Part shown: one piece after another, positions 52,765 through 62,755 of the stretch
How positions within the stretch are numbered: position 1 is the first letter of the stretch
Layout of the letters: each line of letters starts with the position of its first letter
DNA from: Microcoleus sp. AS-A8
GTDB lineage: Bacteria; Cyanobacteriota; Cyanobacteriia; Cyanobacteriales; Coleofasciculaceae
Reading direction: 5' to 3'
Assembly (NCBI GenBank): GCA_039962225.1
Contig: JAMPKV010000005.1
Coordinates: 124,001 to 188,000, forward strand
DNA length: 64,000 bases
Position numbers and translations under genes: made by a program
The notes under the pieces: model-generated
What the model was told of the DNA's origin: nothing
Seen by the model: only the letters and a program-made list of their open reading frames with translations
Database searches by the model: none

Positions 52765-53520
52765 TCACGACCAACGAACCAAGTACAACTCAAACAACTC
52801 ACCCGATTTCCGCTTCACCAGCTTAGCGCCCGTCGCTTTAATCATTTTTTCCCACTCAGAAATTGGCTCTAAAAAAACCTCAGCACCCAGATACATTTCC
52901 AAAACCGCCCAATCCTCCGCCAGAGGTTGCTCTGGATTGAGGACATCAAACACAAATTGCCCCCCCGGCTTCAGCACCCGCTTGACTTGCGCCATCACCT
53001 CAGCCCAATAATCAAGGGGGTAATAGCAACTCCATCCTGTTGCGATCGCTAAATCAAACTGCCCAGACTCATAAGCCAACTGTTGTGCCGTCCCCAACGC
53101 CACGCCCTTGAATAGTTTCGAGTTCAACTGAGAACCTCTTGCATTGAGGGCATCCCGCGCCACTATACTGATTTCCTGACCATAAAAATAGGCATCCCAA
53201 TCTCGCCACGGATAAATCAAAAAGCTAACCCCACAGCCAATATCCAAACAACGCTGATTCTTTTGAGGTTTAGCAATTTCCCAGAAATTCGAGGCAACTT
53301 TACTGGTAAGTGTCCCCCCAACCCACTCCTGAAAAATGGGCATCGCCTCCACTTCCTCCGGCAGTTCAAAGGCTTCACCCTGATACTGTCGATTAAACCG
53401 AGACGCTATCTGCGCTTCTCGCTGAGTCATCTGGTAATTTGAGGAAAGGTTACCAGCCGCTGGGGGACGGTTTGAGGCTGGGCTAGCACTGTGTAAAGAC
53501 TCATCGCGTTTTTTAGACAT
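52765..53520 (-). CDS. Class I SAM-dependent methyltransferase
   Basis: 251 residues from ATG 53520. The frame is open to 53664, but that part lies on a repeat element (53562-53678) and reads as low-complexity, so the shorter start is preferred. SAM motif I is CLDIGCGVSFLIYPW near 90-104, motif II DAYFYGQEISIVARDAL near 107-123, motif IV FDLAIATGWSCYYPLDYW near 151-168, and LKPGGQFVFDVLNP near 179. The target is unknown. The first 40 residues are a disordered Ser/Pro/Asn-rich extension. Confidence 0.83.
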   Translation of the reverse strand: MSKKRDESLHSASPASNRPPAAGNLSSNYQMTQREAQIASRFNRQYQGEAFELPEEVEAMPIFQEWVGGTLTSKVASNFWEIAKPQKNQRCLDIGCGVSFLIYPWRDWDAYFYGQEISIVARDALNARGSQLNSKLFKGVALGTAQQLAYESGQFDLAIATGWSCYYPLDYWAEVMAQVKRVLKPGGQFVFDVLNPEQPLAEDWAVLEMYLGAEVFLEPISEWEKMIKATGAKLVKRKSGELFELYLVRWS

Positions 53521-53561
53521 CGGGACAATACGCCTCATCACATATTTGTCAATATAACGAC

Positions 53562-53678
53562 TGTAGGGGCAATCCCTTGTGGTTGCCCCAGGATGGGTTA
53601 GTTGCGCCACGGTGGATGCTTGCGCCACCGTGGATGGTTGCCCCAAAGCCAAGGGCAGGCACAAGAGTGACCCCTACA
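53562..53678. repeat. 117-bp miniature inverted-repeat element
   Basis: Ends are TGTAGGGG (53562-53569) and CCCCTACA (53671-53678); the inverted arms stay alike for about 25 bases (GTAGGGGCAATCCCTTGTGG against GTAGGGGTCACTCTTGTGCC). Inside is a short direct repeat TTGCGCCAC(C)GTGGATG. GTAGGGGC-ended foldback elements of this kind are common in cyanobacterial intergenic DNA. No transposase. Confidence 0.65.
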
Positions 53679-53815
53679 AAACCCATTATTCTGTGAATAG
53701 ATTGCCACACAACCCACGAACGAAATTCTGTGGCACTCAATAAAGCCAAGTCGTCAAGTTACACTCAATTATCGAGAAGCCTGCTCCTTGTCACGAGCAA
53801 TTGCACTGTTTGTTT

Positions 53816-55909
53816 ATGGAAACCACACTGGCGGGTCATTATCAGGTTATCGAACCCTTGGGGATGGGGGGATTTGGTCAAACCTTCCTAGCCAAAGACA
53901 TGCATTTACCCGGTAACCCCTTGTGTGTCGTTAAGCAACTCAAACCTAGAGATAGCGATTCCGCAACCTTGACGACAGCACAACGCTTCTTTGAGCGTGA
54001 GGCGGAAATGTTATACCGATTAGGCGAACATGACCAAATTCCCCGCCTTTTAGCTCACTTTGAGCAGGTCGGAAAATTTTATTTAGTCCAAGATTATATT
54101 GAAGGCCAAACCTTACATCAAGAACTTGCTCACCGCGAAAAGTTAAGCGAAGCTTCTGTCATGCGGATTTTGCAAGATATCTTGCAAGTATTAACCTTTG
54201 TCCATCAAGAAAACGTCATTCATCGCGACATTAAACCCGCTAATTTAATTCGACGTAATAGAGATGGCAAGATTGTTCTCATTGATTTTGGAGCGGTTAA
54301 ACAAGTCCGTAACCAGGCGCGTTATACTCCCAAACAAACCAGCCTAACCATTCCCATTGGCTCTCCTGGCTATATGCCTAGCGAACAACAAGCCTCTAAT
54401 CCCCACTTTAGTAGTGATATCTATGCTGTTGGGATGGTTTGTTTACAAGCCTTGACTGGATTATCTCCTAGAAGGCTACCGAAAGATGCCAACACAGGGG
54501 AGTTTGGTTGTGGCTTAGTGAGCGATCACGCCGCCATTAGCCCTGGTTTAGCCGCTATTTTAAATAAAATGGTGCGCTATGACTATCGCCAACGCTACAA
54601 AGATGCCGATGAAGCACTCGAAGCGTTGGAACAATTGTTTGCTCGCGCACAACCCGATAATATTGAATCTTCAACTCTAATTGCACCAACCTGCCCGCCT
54701 CCATCCTCATGCAGCGAGGAACCGGAGACTCAAGGGGTTCCCCTGCCGTTTCAGTCTCTAATTACCGATAAAACGGAAGGATTTGTGGGACGAAACTATG
54801 TGTTCGCGGCGATTGAAGAGTTTTTGGACAATGAAGCTTGCGGCTATTTCATTATTGAGGCTGACCCTGGTGTAGGGAAAACCGCTATTCTGGCGGAGTA
54901 TGTCAAGCGGACGCGGTGTGTGGCACACTTTAATGTGCGATCGCAAGGCATTAATCGTGCGGAAGAATTCCTGAAATGCGTCTGCACTCAACTCATTGAA
55001 CGCTACAAGTTACCCTATTCTCTCCCTTTAACCCCCGAACATACTCGCGACGGTAACTTTTTAGCACGGCTGTTGAATGAAATTAGCACGCTAGACACGA
55101 GTGTAGACGATACCTATGCCACGACAACCCTAAAGACGGGAGCCAAATCAACATCTAAATTAGTGATTGCCGTTGATGCTTTAGATGAGGTCGATCTAAG
55201 TAGTCACACTCTTGGTGCCAATGTTTTATATCTACCCGCCTCTCTACCCCAGAGCGTTTACTTTATCCTAACCAAACGCATGACACCGGTGCCGATGGTG
55301 GTGAACCACCATCGTGTGTTTGAGTTGATGCAGTATGCTACCGAGAGTCTGCAAGATGCAAAAACCTATATTCGATGCCGTGTTAACCACAGTGAGGCGT
55401 TACAAACCTGGATTGGTAGTCAGGGATTGACGGTTGAGGAGTTCGTTACCACCTTAGCCGAGAAAAGCGATCACAACTTCATGTACTTGCGCTACGTACT
55501 ACCCGCAATTGAAAGCGGCACTTACCAAGATTTAACCATCGAAAATTTACCAGAAGGTTTGGAGCAATACTACTACCAACATTGGCAAAATATGGGCATG
55601 ACAGCAAAACCTCTGCCCCGCACCAAGATTAAGATTGTCTATGTTTTAGCAGAAGCCCGAAAACCTGTTTCTCGCCAGTTAATTTCCGAGTTTTCCGGGG
55701 AGGATGCCTTGACAGTTCAAGAAGTACTGGATGAATGGCAGCAGTTTTTGCGAGAACAACGCATTGATGGACAAACTGGCTACAGCATCTATCACACCAG
55801 TTTCCAAGATTTTCTGCATTGCCAGGATATCGTGCAGGCGGCGGGAGTCACGATTCAGGGAATTAATGCGATGATTGCTGATAACTTAGCCCAAGAATTG
55901 GGGTTGTGA
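53816..55909 (+). CDS. Ser/Thr protein kinase fused to a STAND-like NTPase domain
   Basis: 697 residues from ATG 53816 (a TTG at 53801 is possible). Kinase domain about 6-265: GMGGFGQTFLAKD, Lys in CVVKQLKP, HRDIKPANLIRR, and DFG in IDFGAVKQ; all catalytic residues present. A linker (270-320) leads to an NTPase domain with Walker A in EADPGVGKTAILAEY (near 347-361) and Walker B-like LVIAVDALDEVDL (near 450-462), then helices ending in HTSFQDFLHCQDIV (near 660). The NTPase resembles NACHT/AP-ATPase proteins, which normally continue into WD40 repeats. The WD40 part is encoded separately 115 bases downstream. Confidence 0.9.
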   Translation: METTLAGHYQVIEPLGMGGFGQTFLAKDMHLPGNPLCVVKQLKPRDSDSATLTTAQRFFEREAEMLYRLGEHDQIPRLLAHFEQVGKFYLVQDYIEGQTLHQELAHREKLSEASVMRILQDILQVLTFVHQENVIHRDIKPANLIRRNRDGKIVLIDFGAVKQVRNQARYTPKQTSLTIPIGSPGYMPSEQQASNPHFSSDIYAVGMVCLQALTGLSPRRLPKDANTGEFGCGLVSDHAAISPGLAAILNKMVRYDYRQRYKDADEALEALEQLFARAQPDNIESSTLIAPTCPPPSSCSEEPETQGVPLPFQSLITDKTEGFVGRNYVFAAIEEFLDNEACGYFIIEADPGVGKTAILAEYVKRTRCVAHFNVRSQGINRAEEFLKCVCTQLIERYKLPYSLPLTPEHTRDGNFLARLLNEISTLDTSVDDTYATTTLKTGAKSTSKLVIAVDALDEVDLSSHTLGANVLYLPASLPQSVYFILTKRMTPVPMVVNHHRVFELMQYATESLQDAKTYIRCRVNHSEALQTWIGSQGLTVEEFVTTLAEKSDHNFMYLRYVLPAIESGTYQDLTIENLPEGLEQYYYQHWQNMGMTAKPLPRTKIKIVYVLAEARKPVSRQLISEFSGEDALTVQEVLDEWQQFLREQRIDGQTGYSIYHTSFQDFLHCQDIVQAAGVTIQGINAMIADNLAQELGL

Positions 55910-56024
55910 TCCCAAATCCTCATCTCTTCTCCATCTTGTTCTTTACTCAGCGAACACTGTGCCTCTGTGGTTACTTTAAAAAAAGGGGGTAGTCAATTCG
56001 GATTTGGTATGAGGATGAAAGCTG

Positions 56025-58391
56025 ATGGGTGAATTAGGCGAAGGACGCGAATCCGTCCCCCTACGCGATCGCTTAGCTAAAATGTCACCAGAACGGCGAC
56101 AGTACGCTTTGGAAACTCTACCGAGTCACTTGGCGAAAGCGTCTCAGTTTGAGCGATTGCATCGCTTACTTACAGATTTCGATTTTATTGAAGCCAAGCT
56201 TTTGGCTTTAGGAATACAACTCCTAATTGAGGATTACGACTTAGCCACCCCTTCAGTTCCCCCCAACCTCCCTGACAAAGAAAGGCAAGAGGTTAAGAAT
56301 TATCCCCCCCGTGTTAAAGGGGCGCAAGAGGGGGATCTAACCGATAAAGCAGAGACTGGACATTGCCAATTAGAAGCTGATGCCTCTCGGCGAGGACTAA
56401 GGGGGAGTCTAAAGGATAAAGCAGACACCTTAACGTTAATTCAAGGAGCCTTAAGACTCTCAGCCCACATTCTCGCTAAAGACAAAACCCAATTGGCAGG
56501 GCAACTATTAGGGCGTTTGCTGTCGTTTGAAGTACCAGAAATTCAGGCGATGCTACAGCAAGCTAAACCCAGGGAAACTCCTTGGCTACGTCCTTTAACC
56601 CCTAGCTTGATGCCTCCAGGTGGCGCATTGCTATGCACTCTCACAGGGCATACTGATGCAGTACAAGCTGTTGCAGTGACACCCGATAGTCGGTGGGTAA
56701 TTTCTGGATCGAATGACACAACCATTAAAGTCTGGAATTTGGCAACTGGAGAGGAACTCTCGACTCTTACCGGTCATACTAAAGCGGTGAAAGCCGTTGC
56801 CGTGACTCCAGATGGGCAACTCCTCATTTCCGCTTCCAGTGATAAAACGCTCAAAGTTTGGGATTTGGCAACGGGAGAAGAACACTTTACCCTAACGGGT
56901 CATCTGGGTAAAATACAAGCGATCGCAGTAACTGCCGATAGCCAACGGGTAATTTCCGGTTCTGATGACACGACGCTCAAAGTCTGGAATTTGTCAACAG
57001 GGGAGGAATTATTCGCCCTCAGTGGTCATCTCGACACCGTCCAAACCCTCGCCATCACCCCAGATAGCAAGCGGGTGGTTTCCGGTTCTGATGACACGAC
57101 GCTTAAAGTCTGGCATCTCAAAGCCAAAAAAAAGGAACGTTTGACCCTTGTTGCTCACGCTGAGTCAATTCAAGCGATCGCGGTTTCACCGAATGGTAAG
57201 TTAATCATTTCCGGTGCTGATGATACCACCCTGAAAGTTTGGCACCTGAAAACAGCGAAGGAACTGATCACCCTGACCGGTCATACTCAATCGGTACGTG
57301 CGATCGCTGTTACCCCCGATGGCAAACGCCTAATATCTGGGTCTTACGATAAAACGCTCAAAGTCTGGAATTTAGCCACGGGAGAGGAACTGTTCACCCT
57401 CATGGGTCATACTGGCAGGGTCAACGCCGTGACGGCAATACCCAACGGGACAGGAGTGGTTTCCGGGGCGAATGACAAGACGCTCAAAGTCTGGAATCTC
57501 GACATTAAACAGAAACAACGGTTCACTTTCGCCGGTCATAGGGGTGGTGCAAAGGCGATCGCCGTCACGGGAAATTGGGTGATTTCCGGTTCCGATGACA
57601 CGACGATCAAAGTCTGGAACTTGGCAACGGGAGAAGAACACTTCACCCTGACAGGTCATACCAGTAAAATTCACGCGATCGCCGCCACGAAAAATTGGAT
57701 TGTTTCTGGGTCAGAAGATAGCACGCTCATCCTTTGGAATCTGGAAACGAGAGAGAAATTTTTTACCTTCACCGGTCATAACGGTAGGGTTAATGCAGTG
57801 GCCGTCACGCCAGATGGTCAGTGGGTGATTTCCGGTTCTTACGATAAGACCATCAAAGTCTGGAATTTAGAAACAGGAGAGGAACTCTTTACCCTAACAG
57901 GTCATAACAGAGGTATTGATGCGATCGCAGTAACACCTGATGGTCAACGGCTGATTTCCGGTTCCTATGACAATACGCTCAAAGTTTGGGATTTGAAAAG
58001 TAGGAGGGAACTGTTTACCCTGATCGGTCATGCTAGCGGAGTCAATTCGGTTGCGCTCACGACGGATAGCCAGTGGCTGATTTCGGGATCTTATGACAAA
58101 ACAATTAAGGTCTGGGACTTGAAAAAGAGAAAGGAATTGTTTACCCTGATCGGTCATACCGACCCAGTCTTAACTGTAGTGGTGACGCCGGATGGTAAGC
58201 GAGTGCTTTCAGGGTCCTGGGATAAGACATTCAAAGTTTGGGATTTGCAAAGTCGGCAGGTTATTGCCAGTTTCATCGGAGATGGTGCATTGCTGTCCTG
58301 TGCCGTTGCGCCGGATGGGGTAACGATTGTGGCCGGTGAGGCGTCGGGACGAGTGCATTTTCTGTGCCTTGAAGAATATCGCGAGTCCTGA
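56025..58391 (+). CDS. WD40-repeat protein with 14 repeats
   Basis: 788 residues. Residues 1-60 are helical (RRQYALETLPSHLAKASQFE) and resemble the helical segment that joins an NTPase to WD40 repeats in STAND proteins. A variable linker (60-130) follows, then about 14 WD40 repeats from about 200 to the end, each of the form LTGHT...AIAVTPDG...VISGS.DTTLKVWNL, enough for two seven-bladed propellers. Repeats are very alike, suggesting recent internal duplication. It probably works with the kinase-NTPase just upstream as a split version of one kinase-NTPase-WD40 protein. Confidence 0.92.
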   Translation: MGELGEGRESVPLRDRLAKMSPERRQYALETLPSHLAKASQFERLHRLLTDFDFIEAKLLALGIQLLIEDYDLATPSVPPNLPDKERQEVKNYPPRVKGAQEGDLTDKAETGHCQLEADASRRGLRGSLKDKADTLTLIQGALRLSAHILAKDKTQLAGQLLGRLLSFEVPEIQAMLQQAKPRETPWLRPLTPSLMPPGGALLCTLTGHTDAVQAVAVTPDSRWVISGSNDTTIKVWNLATGEELSTLTGHTKAVKAVAVTPDGQLLISASSDKTLKVWDLATGEEHFTLTGHLGKIQAIAVTADSQRVISGSDDTTLKVWNLSTGEELFALSGHLDTVQTLAITPDSKRVVSGSDDTTLKVWHLKAKKKERLTLVAHAESIQAIAVSPNGKLIISGADDTTLKVWHLKTAKELITLTGHTQSVRAIAVTPDGKRLISGSYDKTLKVWNLATGEELFTLMGHTGRVNAVTAIPNGTGVVSGANDKTLKVWNLDIKQKQRFTFAGHRGGAKAIAVTGNWVISGSDDTTIKVWNLATGEEHFTLTGHTSKIHAIAATKNWIVSGSEDSTLILWNLETREKFFTFTGHNGRVNAVAVTPDGQWVISGSYDKTIKVWNLETGEELFTLTGHNRGIDAIAVTPDGQRLISGSYDNTLKVWDLKSRRELFTLIGHASGVNSVALTTDSQWLISGSYDKTIKVWDLKKRKELFTLIGHTDPVLTVVVTPDGKRVLSGSWDKTFKVWDLQSRQVIASFIGDGALLSCAVAPDGVTIVAGEASGRVHFLCLEEYRES

Positions 58392-58512
58392 AGTACAGCC
58401 TTGTGCGGTTACCTTGATCACATCCATCATCAGGACCGAAATGGGACGATATAGGCTTGTGTTAGAAATTGAGAAGTAAGGAATACCCTTTAGCCTGCAA
58501 TATTATCGCCTG

Positions 58513-59808
58513 TTGCTTCCTGATGATACGACTCGTTGGGCGGCAGAGAAGGGCGATTTTCTGTTTGATGAATCAGGTCAACTCAGGAGATTGATTAGTG
58601 TGATGATGGATCTTACCGAGCGCAAGAGTGTAGAAGATCAACTCAGGAAGAGTGAAGCTCATTTGGCTGCCGCACAAAGAATAGCCCATTTCGGAATCTG
58701 GGAGTTTGATGTGCGCTCGCAGCAGTTAATGTGGTCAGAGGAAAAGTTACGCATTTTCGGTCTTGACCCCACCGGACCCCAACCCACGTATAGCCAACTC
58801 ATCGAGATGATGCATCCCGATGACCGAGGCAGTTTTGAGCAATTGGTCTATCGAGCACTGACCGATGGGACATCCTACGAAATCGTCTTTCGGATCACGC
58901 GACCCAATGGTCAACTCCGGCATATTGAAACTAGGGGAGAAGCCATTTTTAACAGCGCTGGGCAGGTCATCCAACTGTTTGGAACAGTAGTAGATATTAC
59001 TGAACGCAAGCAAGCGGAGGAAGAGACGTTAAAGGCACTTCAGCGGGAACGAGAACTCTCAGAAGCTAAGTCACGCTTCATCGCCATGACCTCTCACGAG
59101 TTCCGCACTCCTCTAACAACAATTCAGTCTTCAACGGACTTGCTCAAACGTTATTCAGACCCCCACTTACAAGAGAAACGGCTAGAGCATTTAAACCGTA
59201 TCTCTAGCGCGATCGAGCAGATGAACTCGATGGTACAAGATGTCTTGCTCTTGTCCGAGGCGGAGGCCGGCAAGTTGCAACTTAAACCCGCTCCTGTAGA
59301 CTTAGTGCAACTATGCCGCTCTTTGGCCAGTGAACTGGTCGTAGCGGATAGAAAACAACACAACATTATATTCACTCCGCTGGGAGAGTGCTCATTCGCG
59401 CTTTCTGAAACGACCTCACTGGAGTGTGAACAAGCGGCTCCCATGGAGTATTTTCTAGATGAAAAGCTCGTTCGTTACATCCTCATAAATCTCCTTGGCA
59501 ACGCCCTCAAATACTCTCCCCCAGGAAGTGCCGTCCAATTAGACCTGACCTGCCATCCCGACCAAGTGGTCTTCCGGATTCAAGACCAAGGCATTGGCAT
59601 TCCCTTAAAAGATATACCCCGATTATTTGAGTCTTTCCATCGGGCGTCTAACGTAGCTACCACTCAAGGGACGGGTTTAGGATTAGCGATCGTCAAGCAG
59701 TGTGTGGACTTGCACGGAGGTCATATATCCGTTGATAGTGTCCTTGGAAAAGGTTCGACGTTTACCGTCACGCTGCCCTCGCTCCACTCAATTGAGGTGC
59801 ACGATTGA
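58513..59808 (+). pseudogene. 5'-truncated PAS-PAS histidine kinase (possibly still expressed)
   Basis: 431 codons from a TTG at 58513. The reading frame is PAS-like even before this codon (58498 onward reads LQYYRLLLPDDTTRWAAEKG, the end of a PAS domain) but meets a stop at 58477 with no start codon between, so the original N-terminus is missing. What remains: rest of the first PAS/PAC (1-45), a second PAS (about 55-165), HisKA with His in TSHEFRTPLTTI (near 197), and HATPase with NLLGNALKYSP, DQGIGIPLKD and GTGLGLAIVKQ. The kinase core is intact and could function if translated from an unusual start. Confidence 0.7.
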
Positions 59809-60043
59809 AAATCAGTACTATGCAAAAGCTAAAAGTATTACCGAAACAACGCTCAGTGAGCGACCACATTGGCTCACGCTGCGACGTGCTATATGCTATA
59901 TGTGACCTGCTACAATGGCATCTTCGCTTTTCTCTGGCGAGTGACATTTAGCCAGATGAAAGCGAACTGGCATAACCCAGGCACACGTTCTGCGTGAGCC
60001 TATGCCAAGATTGGAAAATGAACTATGCGAGCGCGTCACCCCC

Positions 60044-61987
60044 ATGTTAGGCAAGCTACTTGACAGGCGTTATGAAGTCACTCAAGTACTCGGTGCTGGT
60101 GGATTTGGTAGAACCTACTTGGCACGGGATACCAGGCGTCCTGGTAACCCAACTTGTGTTGTCAAGCAACTGAAGCCTCTCAGCAGCGATCCAAACTTTT
60201 TGGAAACGGCGCGACGTTTATTCAACAGTGAAGCTGAAACTTTGGAACAGCTTGGACATCACGACCAGATTCCTCGCCTTTTAGCCTATTTTGAGGAAGA
60301 CCAAGAGTTCTACTTAGTACAAGAGTTTATTGAAGGTCATACACTTACTCAAGAGCTGCAACAGGGTCAACGGTGGGAAGAAAGCCGAGTCATGACGCTG
60401 CTCGAAGAAGTCTTGAGTGTTTTAGACTTTGTCCACTCTCACGGCGTTATTCATCGCGATATTAAACCCGACAATCTGATCCGGCGCAACAGTGACCATA
60501 AATTAGTCTTAGTGGATTTTGGTGCGGTCAAACAAATCCGAACTCAGTTTGCGGCAACTCAGGGTAGAGCCAGCAACACCGTTGCTATTGGGACTCCTGG
60601 CTATATGGCCAGTGAGCAAGCGTTAGGCCAGCCACGCCCTACTAGTGATATTTATGCATTAGGAATTATTGGTATCCAGGCTCTTACAGGTCTGATGCCC
60701 GTTAATTTCCAAGAAGACCTCAGTACGGGCGAAATCCTTTGGCAGCATTTGCTGCCGGTGAGTCGAGGGTTGGCAACGCTGTTGTCAAAGATGGTGCGGT
60801 ATCATTTCAAAGACCGTTATCAGTCAGCGGCTGAAGCGTTAGAATCATTGCGGCTACTGAATACGGCTTACTCACCCCCTGCCCCTTACCCTGCTGTCCC
60901 CAGGACTCCATCGGCAAATGATGCCCCCCCGTTGGGACAGAGGGTACCGCCGCCCCCCTATCCAGCCGCCTCGATCTCAGAACGCCAAACTTTGGCAGCT
61001 AGTCCGGGGGCACCTCCCAGACAACCCAGCAATCCCCCGCTCAGTAGTCCTTCAGGTGGCACTTCTGATAAAACCCCCCTTATGGTTGGCATCGGAATGG
61101 CGATCGCAGTCGGTGCAGTTGGCATGGCTTTCGCCCTGCGTCAGGGTTCCTTGTTACCGAACTTCAGTGGCAACGGAACTCAAGTGGGAGATACGTCAAA
61201 TGGAAGTTGCACAGTAGTCAGCGGGGCATTAAACATCCGCTCCGCACCCAAAGGTTCGGTCGTTGCCACGGTTCAGAGAGGTACCTCTCTTTCTCTCACT
61301 GGCGCAGAACGAAATGGTTGGGTGGAAATTAGCACACCCAAGAAAGGATGGGTTTTTAACGGTAGCCAATACATCAAATGTACCTTAGCGAATCAGACAC
61401 CCGTTGAGACGGTTCAAGTGAATCCGAAGCCAGTTGAAACGACCGTAAGTCCAAAACCTGTGGAGACGACAGTAAGTCAGAGACCGATTGAGACTCCTCA
61501 GCCGAAACCCTCAACAACTCCGCCAAAAGCTGTTGATAACAGTTCCAAGACGTTAGACACAGCGGCGGATAAGTATGAAAATGGAGACTTGCAAGGCGCG
61601 ATCGCTGACGCTCAAAAAGTTCTCCCCGGCAGTGAGGCTTACAAGGAAGCTCAAGCCAAAATTCAAAAATGGCAGGACGATTGGAAAGCGGCTGAAGCAA
61701 AATACAACGAGCTGCAAAAAGCTGTCGAAGAAGGTCGCTGGGATAAAGTATTTATTGCTGCAACTGATCGAAAGTTTTTGGAGCAACGCTATTGGCAAGA
61801 TAAGTTCACTCAACTCATTGAGGAAGCCAAAAAAAGAAAAGCCGAAGCCGAAGCCGAAGCGAACAAAAACCCAACAACTCCGCCGGAAGAACCCCAACAA
61901 CAGAAGCCTGTACCTGATGCCAAACCATCAGGTAAGGTGTCACCCAGCCCCAGCGGGGAAACTCAGGACAACCCCACGAATCAATAA
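60044..61987 (+). CDS. Ser/Thr protein kinase with SH3 domain and coiled-coil tail
   Basis: 647 residues from ATG 60044, the common family start (MLGKLLDRRYEV); an in-frame ATG at 60002 would add 14. Kinase domain about 10-270 with GAGGFGRTYLAR, CVVKQLKP, HRDIKPDNLIRR and VDFGAVKQ, closely like the kinase at 53816. A Pro-rich linker (280-345), one membrane segment (about 348-368), an SH3b domain (about 390-445: ALNIRSAPKGSVVATVQRGT), repeated KPVETTVS units (near 462-480) and a charged helical tail with Pro-rich end follow. The SH3 part would lie outside the membrane and might sense cell wall. Confidence 0.9.
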   Translation: MLGKLLDRRYEVTQVLGAGGFGRTYLARDTRRPGNPTCVVKQLKPLSSDPNFLETARRLFNSEAETLEQLGHHDQIPRLLAYFEEDQEFYLVQEFIEGHTLTQELQQGQRWEESRVMTLLEEVLSVLDFVHSHGVIHRDIKPDNLIRRNSDHKLVLVDFGAVKQIRTQFAATQGRASNTVAIGTPGYMASEQALGQPRPTSDIYALGIIGIQALTGLMPVNFQEDLSTGEILWQHLLPVSRGLATLLSKMVRYHFKDRYQSAAEALESLRLLNTAYSPPAPYPAVPRTPSANDAPPLGQRVPPPPYPAASISERQTLAASPGAPPRQPSNPPLSSPSGGTSDKTPLMVGIGMAIAVGAVGMAFALRQGSLLPNFSGNGTQVGDTSNGSCTVVSGALNIRSAPKGSVVATVQRGTSLSLTGAERNGWVEISTPKKGWVFNGSQYIKCTLANQTPVETVQVNPKPVETTVSPKPVETTVSQRPIETPQPKPSTTPPKAVDNSSKTLDTAADKYENGDLQGAIADAQKVLPGSEAYKEAQAKIQKWQDDWKAAEAKYNELQKAVEEGRWDKVFIAATDRKFLEQRYWQDKFTQLIEEAKKRKAEAEAEANKNPTTPPEEPQQQKPVPDAKPSGKVSPSPSGETQDNPTNQ

Positions 61988-62025
61988 AAAGCTGGTCAGT
62001 TAATGAGTCGTAAGGATGTACTCAA

Positions 62026-62637
62026 TTAAGCCTGTAGCTGTTTATACCGCAGTTGGAGTTGTTGAATCGTAAACAAGGTCTGAAACTTCAGTCCGCTTGA
62101 CTCGTACAACTCGGCACCGCCTTGTTGTCGATCTACTAACGCCATCACCTGCTCCACGCTGTAACCGGCCTCCTTCAGACGCTCTACAGCTTTCAGGGCG
62201 GATTGCCCAGTTGTCACAACATCTTCTAAGACCACCACCCTCGCTCCGGCGGACAGGCTAGGCCCTTCAATGTAGGCCATTGTTCCATGCCCTTTGGCTT
62301 CTTTACGGATAATCAGCGCTGGGATGGGTCGATTTTCCAGCGCCGAAACAACACTGACAGCACTCACAATCGGGTCAGCCCCTAGCGTCAAACCCGCCAC
62401 CGCTTCGGTATCGAAGGGTAGAGAGGAGAGTAGTAGACGCCCAATGGCTAAGGCTCCTTGGGGATGGAGGGTCACTTGCTTTCCATTGATGTAATAAGAA
62501 CTGCGCTGTCCTGACGAGAGAACAAAATCCCCCTCTTTGTAAGCCAGTTGGCACAATAAATCCAGGAGGAATTGACGCTGTTGAGTTAAATCGATGGTAG
62601 TGCTGGAGTCCGGTGGGGGTTGAAGTGAGTCAATCAT
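62026..62637 (-). CDS. pyrE: Orotate phosphoribosyltransferase
   Basis: 203 residues. It joins orotate and PRPP to OMP in pyrimidine synthesis. The PRPP-binding motif VVVLEDVVTTGQSALKAVE is near 133-151; FVLSSGQRSSYYINGKQVTL near 38-57 and LIIRKEAKGHGTMAYIEG near 108-125 are further family signatures. Length is normal. It stands alone and converges with the kinase gene. Confidence 0.95.
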   Translation of the reverse strand: MIDSLQPPPDSSTTIDLTQQRQFLLDLLCQLAYKEGDFVLSSGQRSSYYINGKQVTLHPQGALAIGRLLLSSLPFDTEAVAGLTLGADPIVSAVSVVSALENRPIPALIIRKEAKGHGTMAYIEGPSLSAGARVVVLEDVVTTGQSALKAVERLKEAGYSVEQVMALVDRQQGGAELYESSGLKFQTLFTIQQLQLRYKQLQA

Positions 62638-62755
62638 TAGTTACAGTCAAACATTTGAAAATAGGCACTGGCGAAGAGAGCCAATTGGCGCGATCGCCCT
62701 CTAATTTGCCCCTCAACAATCTTAAACTGCAATATCAGATATTATTGAGAAAATT

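Noticed and set aside
59820-59951. 43-codon frame between the truncated kinase and the next kinase gene
   Set aside because: No ribosome binding site and an unlikely amino acid composition.
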